Shown piece after piece: positions 53,526 through 64,000 of a stretch of 64,000 nt of DNA; within the stretch, counting starts at the first letter, position 1, and each line of letters opens with the position of its first letter. The translations under genes were made by a program, and so were the position numbers. The notes beneath the pieces were generated by a model. That model searched no databases and was not told the origin of the DNA. It saw nothing but the letters and a program-made list of their open reading frames with translations. The stretch comes from Prorocentrum cordatum (lineage: Eukaryota; Sar; Dinophyceae; Prorocentrales; Prorocentraceae): the NCBI GenBank assembly GCA_963575745.1, contig CAUYUJ010001466.1, positions 5,001 through 69,000 of the forward strand, written 5' to 3'.

Positions 53526-56120
53526 CCCAGGGTGGCTGTGGTTTTGCTCCGGCTGAACACTGTTGCGCCGATATTCGGCGCGGCGATGCCCGCGCACCGG
53601 CGACGCGAGACCGGGGCGCGAGATCTGCCTGCCGACGACCTCACGGGGGAGACCTCGCGGGAGGCGACCCGAGCGGGCCCGGGCGACCGGCCCCGGAAGT
53701 GCGCGGGTTCCCTTTGCCCTTTCCCTCGCCCTTGCCTTCGCCCCTGGCCCTGCATCCGCAGAGTCCATTGACTTTGCGGCGGGCCCTCAGCAGGTCATCC
53801 TCGCACGCTGCCACCGCGCCCCCGCATCCCCCCGCACGCTGGCACGCCCCGCTGCCAGGGCCGCGGCGACCTCGCGGGGGTCGCCGTGGACCAGAAGGGC
53901 CCGATCGCAATGGGTTGTGGAAGCCAGCCCTGGGGGCCTATTGCAGGATGCCGGGGCAGTCGCGGTAGCACTTTTCCAGGAGGGCGCCGCGATCACGGCC
54001 GGGGCCGAGCGAGTCGCAGAGGCGCACCGCGACTGAGATGGCTCGCGGCGAGCCCCACTGCGGCAGCGCGCTCGGGCACGACCGCCGGGCGAAGTTGTCT
54101 CTCGTCTCCCGCGACCAGCACCCGCCCCCCTGCTCTGGCGAGGACCACGAGGGCGATGATGGCGAGGGCCTCGATGGACTGCCCAGCCCCGCCCGGGATC
54201 CCCAACGCGATGTCGGGGCTGCTGTCAGCGCCCCGGTTTGCCGCGAGCTCGAGGGGGTGCCTGGGCCAAATTAGCGCCGTTAGCAACTCGCGCATTCCGC
54301 GCGTGACAGGTCTCGATCCGGCGGCCAGGTTCGAACGGGCGACTGCCCCGGGCCGCCTCGAACTTTGTGGCCGGCGCCAGCTCGCCCGCCTCTGGGCGCA
54401 TGGCCCGATCCTCTCTGGCCGCGCGAACTGCGGGGTCGGGAAACTTGGTGGCTGGGTTTAGGCGCCCGACCTGCTCAGCTTCAGACATGCACCACGCGCG
54501 CGCGCTGCTTCGCCGGGCCCCGCAAGCAAGCCAATCGCCCGCCCTGGAGGGGCGCAGGGCACCCACACATATCCAAGACTGCGGCAATCGTCTTGGCCTC
54601 GCCAGCGCCGCGCGGTCCGCGCGCCGGGATAATCAAGGCGCGGAGTGACTGCTCAATGACCTGATTCTGCGAAACGTTGACCGGGCGTCATCGGGCGACC
54701 TCGCCCACGCGGCCCCGCGCAAAGGAGTAGGGGTCCGCTAGAAGACGTGAAAAAGCAGGCTTCGTCCCCCTCGTCTGCGGGCCCGGGTCGGCCGGCGTCG
54801 GGCTCGGCGGCGAGCGGCACGTCCGGGTCAGAGATCGCGACCGACAGCGCAGCGGCGGCCTGCTGCCTGGCGGCCGCTCCTGCCCTTGCCAGGTTGGTCA
54901 CTGAGTTGGCGGCCCCCTCGCTTGCCAGGTAGCCTGCTTGAAGGGCCCAGGCGCAAGTGATCACGGCCAGCGACGTGCCCCACAACGCGCTGCAGGCCGC
55001 CTGGGGGAGGAAGACCTCCTGGATAGCTGTCCACGCTCGATTCATCTGCATCTGGGGCGGGGCGGTGTCAATGCGGTACCAGGGGTCGTTCGGGCCCCGT
55101 GGCCTGGTGGCGATAGCGTTGTCTGGGTGGAAGGCCCCCCATCCGGCGTCGAACCTGGCGATGGGGATCTTTGCTGAGTAGCGTCTGCGCCGGTCCCGCC
55201 CTACGTTTCCCCGTATACTGGCGGCCATTCCACAATCGTGTCCGCGATGTGGGCTGTGATTGATGATCTGTGGGACACGTAGATAGAGGCGGGTGCCTCT
55301 TGGTCCCTCGGCCACTCTATCAGGTAGTCGCCCTGCCACGCGAGAATATGGTACTCGTCCGTGCCCCGTTTCTGGCGGGCAAACAGCTGCTCGAGCTCGA
55401 ATTCGCGGACGACGGGGCGTGGCCTCGCGAGGTCATACCTCTGGATGCTGACGCCCAGGGCGCAGGTCCGACGCCGGCGACATCCTTCCCAGGCCCCGGC
55501 AGTGCCATCGTCGGCGGGTTCCAATCGAGCCTGCTGCTCTGTCAGGAATACTTGCAGCAGCCGCTTGCCCTTGTCCTGCACGATCTTGGGCAAGCGTTCC
55601 GGGAGCGTCAGTGCGCCAGGGATGGGGCCGGTTGGCCGTCCGGCGGCGCACCAGCAGAGAGCCTGCCATGGCTTGGCGAACAGCAGCTGAACAAACTTCG
55701 CTGCCGCTGTTGCTGGCATGTAATTGCTGAAGTCGGCGTCGTCCAGCAAGGTATGCTCGCTGGGGGTCCCCAGGTTGGTTGGCGTTCGTGCTGCTGGAAG
55801 CGGCTGCTATTTCCAAAAAGCTCTGCTTTCCGTCTGCCACAGGCCTCGCGGCCTGGGGAGGCGCTGGTCCCTGGATGCCAGGGTCAGCGCTGGTGGTCGC
55901 CAAGCCCGGCAGTTCGACTCTGGCCAAGGTTGCACGCGTCTCGGCCGCCTCGCCACTCCTCCGCGCTGCCCGTGCGCCCCCCCCTCTGCCATGGGCCCCG
56001 CGTGTCATCGATGTCGGCTCTGTAGTTCGTAGGTGGAGCACAGTCGGCATGCACTGACGCTGTCGGGTAGCAGGCTGGGACCGCGTCCCAATCGCCGTCG
56101 TCGTCGTCCCACTCGCCACG
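53526..56120 (-). pseudogene. SF1-type helicase, N-terminal part (motifs I to IV)
   Basis: Minus strand, several frames. Upstream is a protein-like segment 55749-55201 (FELEQLFARQ, GDYLIEWPRDQEAPASIYVS) and 55150-54700. Then SQNQVIEQSLRALII leads into GPRGAGEAKT (54589-54618), a Walker A whose usual GKT reads GEA-KT. GGAGQSIEALAIIAL (about 54200-54160) corresponds to DEAGQ with the acidic pair lost. VLVAGDERQLRPAV (about 54118-54077) is a clear motif III. LEKCYRDCPGIL (53944-53976) fits the YR-x-x-P-x-I box. Stops (for example TAG after CPGILQ) and frame changes break it. No motif V/VI follows before 53526; the minus strand then reads GT at the arm border. Upf1/IGHMBP2/MOV10-like SF1 helicases have this order. 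They unwind RNA or DNA with ATP. Confidence 0.6.
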
Positions 56121-56179
56121 GACCTAGCGCTAGCCGCTCACGACCTCAAGCGCTGTGACTGCCATCCACCCCAGGTACT

Positions 56180-58330
56180 GGCACCTTGGAATTTCGTGTG
56201 TGTGGGAAGCCCACGCGTCATAGCCCAGAGGTTGCCTCCTTGCTGCCACATCGATGGGTCTGGACGCCCGTGGCCTGCCTGCTGGCTGAGTCGCTTCTGG
56301 TGCAAATCGGAGACAGGAGGGAAACAGGAGAAAGGGAAAAAGGAGGAGGAGAAGACGAAAGAGGAGGAGGAGGAGGAGGAGGAGGAGAGGGAAGGATGGA
56401 GGGAGGGAAAGAAAGAGCGAAGAGGGAGTCAGGGAAGGAGGGAGAAAAGGAGGGAAAGGGGAGGGGATGGAGGGAGGAGGAGGAGGAGGAGAAAGAGGCG
56501 GGAGGGACAGAAGATTTGGGGGGCAAAGGGGGGAGGCTTCGGAGTGTTCTGCTGTGTTCCAAAGCTCGGAAGGGGGTCGAACGGTCGAGGCGACTCTCAG
56601 GGGTCAGGAAAGTTTGAGCGAGGGCTGGCAGGGAGCAGGGGGGGAGAAAACGGAGGAGATGGAGGAGGCGGAGGAGGAGGAGGGGAAGGAAGAGGACGAC
56701 GGACGGGGAGGAGAAAAGAGACGAAGAGGAAGAGAAGGAGAGCCAAAAGAAATGGACGGCGGCGGACAAGAGGCCGACAAGGAGAGAGGGACGGGGGCAG
56801 AACAAGCTAGGACAAGATGAGGAGGAGAAGGCGGAGGAGGAAAGGGGAGGCGAACGGAAAGAAAACAGAAGAAGAGAAACCCCGCTGAATGGACCCCTGA
56901 AACACCACATGCGCTCAATCGCTTCCCGTTGACCTATAAAACGATAACCACTCCATGCAGAGACTTCAACGCAAACGGTTCCACTAACATTGGTTGGCGC
57001 CTACCAGCACAAAATCTAAGCAGCCCGCGATCCTGGAAACAAAACGATCCCCCTTGGTTGTCCCCATCGTACGGAGGAATCAAAGACGGTATGTCATTGG
57101 CACGAACAATCCACTAACGTATCGGGCGCGCGGCGCGCGATCCCCTTTGCCAGCGCGTCGTGCCCCCCTCTGATCACCACCACCACCACCATCATTACCG
57201 CCACCACCACCACCATCAACCTTCTCATCCTCGTTTTCCTCCTCATCCTCACCTTCGTCCTCATCCCCCCAATCCCCTCCCACGACCCCCGATTTCGAAA
57301 ACATGGCAGCATGATGGTTACTGTGTTGGGTGCAGCGTTGGTAACACCAGCAAGCGCAGTAATGCGATGACGCCTGCCTGCACGGGCACGGGCTGCCACA
57401 ACACATACGCTGCGCTGGGCGGAATGTCCGTACCGAAGAACGCTGCGTCCTGCCATTCGTGCTGGCCGGCATCGCGGCGACTGTGCACTTGTTCACGACC
57501 TTACGCGGTGGCTTACGCGGGCAAAAGACCTTGCGCGGGCAGCTTACGCGAAATTCAAGCACATGCTGTCATGGAAGGCTGCGGGCGCACACAGCCTTGG
57601 CCCCCACCACTGCTCTACGGAGGGAAGACGGGAAGGAGGACATAGGGAGGAGAGCTGGAAGGAGGAAGGAAGGAGGGATGGGGGGGAACTAGCAAAAGGG
57701 AGGAGAAGGAAGAAAGGACGAGAGAGATGGAGGAGGCAGAAAAGGAAGGGGAATAGGGGGAACGAAAAAGGGAGGAGGAAAAGAGGTTGGGGGGAGGTCG
57801 GGAGAGAAGAGAAGAAGGGGCCAGGAAGGGGGGAGGAGGGAAAGAGGGAGCGGGAAGGAGAGAGGACGGGAAAAACCAGGGGCAGGGAAGAGGAGGACGA
57901 GGGGGGAGGGTTTGTACAAGTTTCTACACCTCAAATACTCGGTGGGCTCCTCAAGAGGGCTCTCAGAGGCGCGGCGGATGCTTGCTGATCGTGGCGCGGC
58001 GAATGTTTACTGATTGGGGCGTGGTGGAGGCAAGACCAGCGGACGCGGCAAAGCTATGACGCCGACCTACGCCTTCACTGGCTACCGCAACAAAAGCAAC
58101 GCGGTGGGCGAAGATCCCTGACGAGCAATGCTGCGCCCTGCCACTCGTGCTGGCCAGCATTGCGGCGACTGCACACTGGTGTACGACCTTACGCGGTGGC
58201 TTACGCGGGCAAAAGACCTTACGCGGGCAGCTTGCGCGCGAGGTTCAAACGCATGGTGCCATGGAAGGCCGCGGGCGCTCACAACACTTGTCCTCCTCCT
58301 CCTCCTCCTCCTCCTCCTCCTCCTCATCCT
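56180..58330. repeat. Purine-rich macrosatellite cluster 2
   Basis: Module 5 (GGCGACTCTCAGGGGTCAGG) is at about 56588 and 57940, module 1 (CATGCAGAGACTTCAACGCA) at 56955, module 2 (GACGGTATGTCATTGG) at 57085, and module 4 (GACCTTACGCGGTGGCTTAC) at 57496 and 58186, with GGGA/GGA tracts between. Same order as at 21.9-27.2 kb. It ends in (CCT)n running into the N gap. Confidence 0.75.
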
Positions 58331-58430
58331 NNNNNNNNNNNNNNNNNNNNNNNNNNNNNNNNNNNNNNNNNNNNNNNNNNNNNNNNNNNNNNNNNNNNNN
58401 NNNNNNNNNNNNNNNNNNNNNNNNNNNNNN
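58331..58430. other. Assembly gap, 100 N
   Basis: Exactly 100 N, the usual placeholder for a gap of unknown size, between a (CCT)n tract and a 16-bp minisatellite. Confidence 0.99.
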
Positions 58431-58928
58431 CCCCACCCCAGCACGATCACACCCCAGCACGACCCCACCCCACCCCAGCACGACCACACCCCAGCACGAC
58501 CTCACCACAGCACGACCACACCAGCACGACCACGCCCCAGCACGACCACGCCCCAGCACGACCACGCCCCAGCACGACCACGCCCCAGCACGACCACCCC
58601 CCAGCACGACCACCCCCCAGCACGACCACCCCCCAGCACGACCACACCCCAGCACGACCACTCCCCAGCACGATCACACCGCCTTGGTTGAGTGGTTGCC
58701 TGTCGTCGTGGAATGTTTCGTGGGGTGTCTCGTGGAATGTTTGGCGGGGTGTCTCGTGGAATCTTTCGTGAGGTGTCTCGTGGAATGTTTCCGGAGGTGT
58801 CTCGTGGGATGTTTCGTGAAGTGTCTCGTGGGATGTTTCGTGCTGTGTTGCCCAGTTGGGCATCGTGAAAACGTGTCCATGCTCCACATGTCTATATCCC
58901 TTTCCGGGTTCGTGGGTCCATCATGTTT
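58431..58928. mobile_element. Composite repeat copy 3, right part only
   Basis: 16-bp minisatellite (AGCACGACCACACCCC), the 24-bp GGAATGTTTCGTGAGGTGTC repeat, CCCTTTCCGGG at 58898-58908 and the CATCATGTTT end. The left part is lost in the gap. Confidence 0.75.
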
Positions 58929-59112
58929 GACCCTGACCCCGCGGATCTGCGTGAGTGGTGGCACCGAATTTCAAAAATGTGGCAATTCCCCTGTGTTTTT
59001 TGACCCTGACCCCGCGGATCTGCGTGAGGGGTGGCACCGAATTTCAGAAATGTGGCAAATCCCATGTGTTTTTGGACCCTGACCCCGCGGATCTGCGTGA
59101 GGGGTGTCGATT
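58929..59112. repeat. 73-bp tandem repeat, 2.5 copies
   Basis: GACCCTGACCCCGCGGATCT starts at 58929, 59002 and 59075, so the period is 73 bp. It directly abuts composite repeat copy 3. Confidence 0.93.
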
Positions 59113-59379
59113 TTGAGCCCCCCCAGCAATTCATTCAACGCGCCCAAGTGGTGCTGAAAATCTGGTTTGGGCCTCCCTCCCCTCGCGCGGTCAGTCAACT
59201 AGTTACAGTAACCAGCAAGAAGCAGAACTGTAACACTGGAAACTACGAGCTACAACTGGTACAGGAAACTGCGAATCACGGGCCTACAGCCTGGTGGCCC
59301 CACAAGGGGGCCGGCGGATATCCGCCGCCCCCAGAGGCGTGCGCGATTGGATTTTCTCCTGGAGCCTTCGGGCATATGA
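59113..59379. other. Unassigned spacer
   Basis: Non-repetitive, no recognised gene or motif. Confidence 0.4.
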
Positions 59380-62340
59380 TCTTAACACCCTTCCACCACG
59401 CTTTTACCACGCCTGACACCACCAGCCTCCTCGAGTCTCTGCACATCGGTTCTCAACGCCCGACGTCACCAGCTCGGGGCATGAGTTCTTAGAGGCCACT
59501 CACCCTGCAAAAACGGCTCCGGGACCCCCCACCACGCCTGCTCCGGGACCCCCCACCACGCCTGCTCCGGGACCCCCCACCACGCCTGACATCGCCTGCC
59601 TTTTGGAACACCTATGCGTCAGTTCTTAGAAGTGATTTTAACACCCTTCCACCACGTTTTAACCACGCCTGACATTCACCACCTCCTCGAGTCTCTGCAC
59701 AATCGGTTCTCAACGCCTGACGTCACCAGCTCTGGCAATGAGTTCTCGAGGCCACTCACCCTGGGCAAAAACGCTCCGAGCGACCCCCACCACGGCCCTG
59801 CTCCCGGGACCCCCCACCAAGCCCTGCTCCTCCGACCCCCCACCACGACCTGCGACACCGCCTGCCTTGTGGAACACCTAATCGTCAGTTCTTAGAGGCC
59901 ACTCAAACTCCTGCATCAGTCACACTCTCCGGACCCCCCAACCACGCCTGCTCCGGGACCCCCCACCACGCCTGCTCCGGGACCCCCCACCACGCCTGAC
60001 ACCGCCTGCCTTTTGGAACACCTGCACCAGCTCTTAGACGCCACTCACTTGTTGGAACACCAATTCTTAAGAGGCCACCCACCCTGCAAAAACGGCTCCG
60101 GGACCCCCCACCACGCCTGCTCCGGGACCCCCCACCACGCCTGCTCCGGGACAACCCACCACGCCTGACATCGCCTGCTTTTTGGAACACCTATGCGTCA
60201 GTTCTTAGAGGCCACTCACCCTGCACACACTGCTCTGGGACTCCCCACCACGCCTGCTCCGGGACCCCCCACCACGCCTGCTCCGGGACCCACCACCACG
60301 CCTGACACCGCCTGCCTTTTGGAACACCTAGCTATGCATCAGCTCTTAGACGCCACTCACCTTTTGGAACACCAGTTGAGGCCACTCACCCTGCAAAAAC
60401 GGTGTCCGGGACCCCCCACCACGCCTGCTCCGACCCCAACCACCACGCCCTGGCTCCGGACCCCCCACCACGCCTGGACACCAGGCCTGCTTTTGGAACC
60501 CTGTGGCGTCAGTCTTAGAGGCCACTCTAACCCTGCCACACACTGCATCCGGACCCCCCCCCCCCCCCTGCTCCGCACCCTCCACACCCTGCTACCCCGC
60601 CCCCACCACGCCTGCTCGCGGACCCCCCACCACCCCTGACACCCCGCATGCCTTTTTGGTACACCTGCACCAGCTCTTAGACCCCACGCACTTGTTGGAA
60701 CACCAGTTCTTAACACCACTCACCCTGCAAAAAACGGTCCGGACCCCCCAACGTGGGGGGTCCGAGCAGGCGTGGTACCACGCCTGCTCCGGGCACCCAC
60801 ATCGCCTGCTCCGGGACCCCCCCACCACGCCTGACACCGCCTGCCTTTTGGAACACCTATGCGTCAGTTCTTAACTCACCCTGCACACACTGCTCCAGGA
60901 CCCCCCACCACGCCTGCTCCGGGACCCCCCACCACGCCTGCTCCGGGACCCCCCACCACGCCTGACACCGCCTGCCTTTTGGAACACCTGCATCAGCTCT
61001 TGGACGCCACTCACTTGTTGGAACACCAGCTCTTAAAGGCCACTCACCCTGCAAAAACGGCTCCGGGACCCCCCACCACGCCTGCTCCGGGACCCCCCAC
61101 CACGCCTGCTCCGGGACCCCCCACCACGCCTGCTCCGGGACCCACCACCACGCCTGACACCACCTGCCTTTTGGAACACCTATGCATCAGCTCTTAGACG
61201 CCACTCACCTTTTGGAACACCAGTTCTTAGGCGCCACTCACCCTGCAAAAACGGCTCCGGGACCCCCCACCACGCCTGCTCCGGGACCCCCCACCACGCC
61301 TGCTCCGGGACCCCCACCACGCCAGACACCGCCTGCCTTTTGGAACACCTATGCGTCAGTTCTTAGAGGTGATCTTAACACCCTTCCACCACGCTTTTAC
61401 CACGCCTGACACCACCAGCCTCCTCGAGTCTCTGCACATCGATTCTTAACGCCTGACGTCACCAGCTCTGGGCATGAGTTCTTAGACTCACCCTGCAAAA
61501 ACGGCTCCGGGACATCCCACCACGCCTGCTCCGGGACCCCCCACCACGCCTGCTCCGGGACCCCCCACCACGCCTGACACCGCCTGCCTTTTGGAACACC
61601 TGCACCAGCTCTTAGACGCCACTCACTTGTTGGAACACCAATTCTTAAGAGGCCACCCACCCTGCAAAAACGGCTCCGGGACCCCCCACCACGCCTGCTC
61701 CGGGACCCCCCACCACGCCTGCTCCGGGACCCCCCACCACGCCTGCTCCGGGACCCCCCACCACGCCTGACACCGCCTGCCTTTTGGACACCTGCATCAG
61801 CTCTTAGACGCCACTCACTGGTTGGAACACCAGTTCTTAGAGGCCACTCACCCTGCAAAAACGGCTCCGGGACACCCCACCACGCTGCTCCGGGACCCCC
61901 CACCACGCCTGCTCCGGCCTCCGGCCCCACCACGCCTGCTCCGGGACCCCCCACCACGCCTGACACCACCTGCCTTTTGGAACACCTATGCGTCAGCTCT
62001 TAGAGGCCACCCACCCTGCAAAAACGGCTCCGGGACCCCCCACCACGCCTGCTCCGGGACCCCCCGCCACGCCTGCGCCGGGACCCCCCACCACGCCAGA
62101 CACCGCCTGCCTTTTGGAACACCTATGCATCAGCTCTTAGACGCCGCTCACCGTTTGGAACACCAGCTCTTAGAGGCCACTCACCCTGCAAGAACGGCCC
62201 CGGGACCCCCCGCCACGCGTGCTCCGGGACCCCCCACCACGCCTGCTCTGGGACCCCCCACCACGCCTGCTCCGGGGCCCCCCACCACGCCTGACACCGC
62301 CCGCCTTCTGGAACACCTGCATCAGTTCTTAGACAACGTA
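59380..62340. repeat. Higher-order satellite built on a 23-24-bp unit
   Basis: The base unit CTCCGGGACCCCCCACCACG plus CCTG occurs in runs of two to four. Runs are separated by ACACCGCCTGCCTTTTGGAA, CACCTGCACCAGCTCTTAGA and CGCCACTCACCCTGCAAAAA linkers. The whole higher-order unit is about 150-200 bp and repeats about 14 times. Three longer variants with CCTTCCACCACGCTTTTACC occur near 59390, 59645 and 61380. Confidence 0.93.
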
Positions 62341-62790
62341 ACCTGCGCTTACGACCTTACTCTCCTTCGCGTTGGTCATTTCCCTCTTCCACAACCCCTT
62401 TTCCTCCCCCGGCATCCTCCTCCGCCGCCGCGCCCCCAGAGGCACCCAGACAGCACCGCGCGCGCCAATCCGAAATGACACGACGAAACCTCTCGGGGAC
62501 CGACGCAAGACCCACCCGACAGCCTCAATAAGGGCCTGCAACACGTGGAAATCCAACCAGCCCGTGGACGACAGGAGGTCTTAGGTCGGTCATTTGAATC
62601 TTCCACAACCCCTATCCCTCCCCCGGCATCCTCCTCCGCCGCCGCATCCACGGAGGCGCCCAGACAGCACCGCACGTGTCAATCCGAAATGACACGACGA
62701 GACCTCCAGGGGACCTACGCAAGACCCACCCGGAAGCCTCAATAATGGCCCGCAACACGTGCGAATCCCACCAGCCTTTGGGCGACGGGT
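62341..62790. repeat. 212-bp tandem duplication
   Basis: CGGCATCCTCCTCCGCCGCC, CAATCCGAAATGACACGACG, GACGCAAGACCCACCCGACA and GCAACACGTGGAAATCC occur in both halves, offset by about 212 bp. No gene. Confidence 0.88.
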
Positions 62791-62822
62791 GGTCGATCCT
62801 GGAGCCACGATGGACGACGGCT

Positions 62823-62887
<65 letters not shown>

Positions 62888-63153
62888 AGCGAGTGCAGAC
62901 GACAACGACTACAGCGGCGTCTGCGACGGCTATGCTGTCGACGACGAGCGCGACGGAAACGCATCCTACGAGCCAGCGCCGGGGTAGCCGTGACCCCCCA
63001 GGTTAGCTCAAAAATCCCAGAGGATCAGATGAAACATACCTTTCCAGGAGCCGGAGCTGGGGTAGCCGCGAACCTCCAGGTTAGCCATCGGAAAACCAAG
63101 AAAACCACCTCGAGCCTCGATCCTGGACCCACAACGGACGACAGCTGCGACGA

Positions 63154-63203
<50 letters not shown>

Positions 63204-64000
63204 TCAGCAAGGATGCAGGCGACAACGACTACAGCGACGTCCGCGAAAACTATGTCGTCGACGGCGGAGTGCAACGGAAACGTGGCCTACGAGCCAGCAC
63301 CCGGGTAGCCGTGACCCCCCAGAGTAACTCAAAAATCCAGGGGGAACCGAGAAAACATCTGTCCAACAACCAGAGCTGGGGTAGCCGTGACCCCCCAGGG
63401 AACCTCGCGGCCAAAAGCGCCATCGGAAAACCAAGAAAACCACCTCGAGCCTCGATCCTGGACCCACGATAGACGACGGCTGCGACGACGACGCCGACGA
63501 CGACGACGTCAGTGAGGATGCAAACGACAACGACTACAGCGACGTCCGCGCAAGCTATGCAATCGACGGCGGAGTGCGACGAAAACGTTTCCTACGAGCC
63601 AGCGCCATGGCAGCCGTGACCCCCCAGGTTAGCTCAAACATCCAAGGGGGGCCGAAAAAACATCAGTCCAACGGCCAGAGCTGGGGTAGCCGTGACCCCC
63701 CAGGGCAGCTCGCGGTCAAAAGCGCCATCGGAAAACCAAGAAAACCACCTCGAGCCTCAATCCTGGCCCAACGACGGGCGACGGCTGCGACGACGACGAC
63801 GACGACGACGACGTCAGCGAGAATGCAAACGACAACGCCTACAACGACAGCAATGTAGTCGACGGCGGAGTGCGACGGAAACGTTTCCTACGAGCCAGCG
63901 CCGGGGTAGCCGTGACCCCCCAGGTTAGCTCAAACATCCAGGGGGGACCGAAAAAACATCTGTCCAACGGCCAGAGCTGGGGTAGCCGTGACCCCCCAGG
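62791..64000. repeat. Tandem satellite, about 307-334-bp unit with internal (GAC)n
   Basis: Units begin near 62797, 63118, 63452 and 63759 (GATCCTGGACCCACGATAGA, then GACGGCTGCGACGACGACGA, GAGCCAGCGCCGGGGTAGCC, GTGACCCCCCAGGTTAGCTC). The right end is cut by the window. Confidence 0.92.

Noticed and set aside
55270-56025. 251-codon plus frame opposite the helicase N-terminal part
   Set aside because: The minus strand carries the helicase motifs downstream in the same direction. The plus frame has no recognisable motif.
58190-58255. SINE-like pol III promoter (A box TGGCTTACGCGGG, B box near GAGGTTCAAAC)
   Set aside because: A box has two mismatches and the B box matches only in one macrosatellite copy. 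No tRNA-like fold or poly(A) tail.
59380-62340. Regular 23-24-bp repeats resembling a CRISPR array
   Set aside because: Repeats are head-to-tail without unique spacers, the linkers are themselves repeated, and there are no cas genes in a eukaryotic context.

Overview
The window is nuclear DNA of a dinoflagellate. The direct evidence is a full-length 22-nt dinoflagellate spliced-leader sequence (20503-20524, minus strand), GC-AG and GT-AG introns with inverted-repeat ends, several protein families that I know only from dinoflagellate genomes, decayed non-LTR retrotransposons, and a very high density of satellites. Nothing points to bacteria: there are no operons, Shine-Dalgarno sites, tRNAs, rRNAs or CRISPR arrays. 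I did not recognise any promoter. The genus cannot be fixed from the sequence alone.

Layout. 1-9.8 kb is repeats (CAT microsatellite, several minisatellites, a dispersed inverted/direct repeat) plus a remnant of a LINE RNase H domain. 9.8-12.3 kb is a (GTC)n array. 12.3-13.9 kb is a composite repeat with 11-bp terminal inverted repeats, which recurs at 51.0-52.2 and 58.4-58.9 kb. 13.9-20.5 kb is a nearly complete LINE-type retrotransposon on the minus strand (ORF1 with a zinc ribbon; ORF2 with endonuclease, reverse transcriptase, zinc knuckle and RNase H). Its 5' end is exactly a spliced leader. 20.5-21.3 kb repeats the same (GTC)n sequence that lies left of the composite repeat. 21.9-27.2 kb is a purine-rich macrosatellite with a unit of about 1.55 kb, which recurs at 56.2-58.3 kb. 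59-64 kb is satellite DNA only.

The core, 27-56 kb, is the most interesting part. Two pieces of what looks like one minus-strand SF1-type helicase (motifs I-IV at 53.9-54.7 kb, motifs V-VI at 33.4-33.6 kb) are separated by about 19.9 kb. That stretch is bounded by inverted arms made of GGATCTGATCC palindromes and a TATACACA-type microsatellite. The junctions read GT...AG on the helicase strand, so the block is either a giant inverted-repeat intron or a large inserted element. Inside it, on the opposite strand, are two intron-rich genes of unknown function (34.9-38.3 and 38.9-43.2 kb), a CACTA/Tnp2-like transposase candidate (44.6-47.2 kb), and a methyltransferase-like ORF that overlaps the transposase stop by ATGA (47.2-48.1 kb). 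A 90-bp satellite, a small candidate coding region and a second composite repeat follow.

Most long open frames in the window are products of trinucleotide or 16-bp repeats and are not annotated. Several real coding regions are broken by one-base shifts, mostly at homopolymers, so part of the apparent decay may be sequencing or assembly error. A 100-base N gap lies at 58331-58430.
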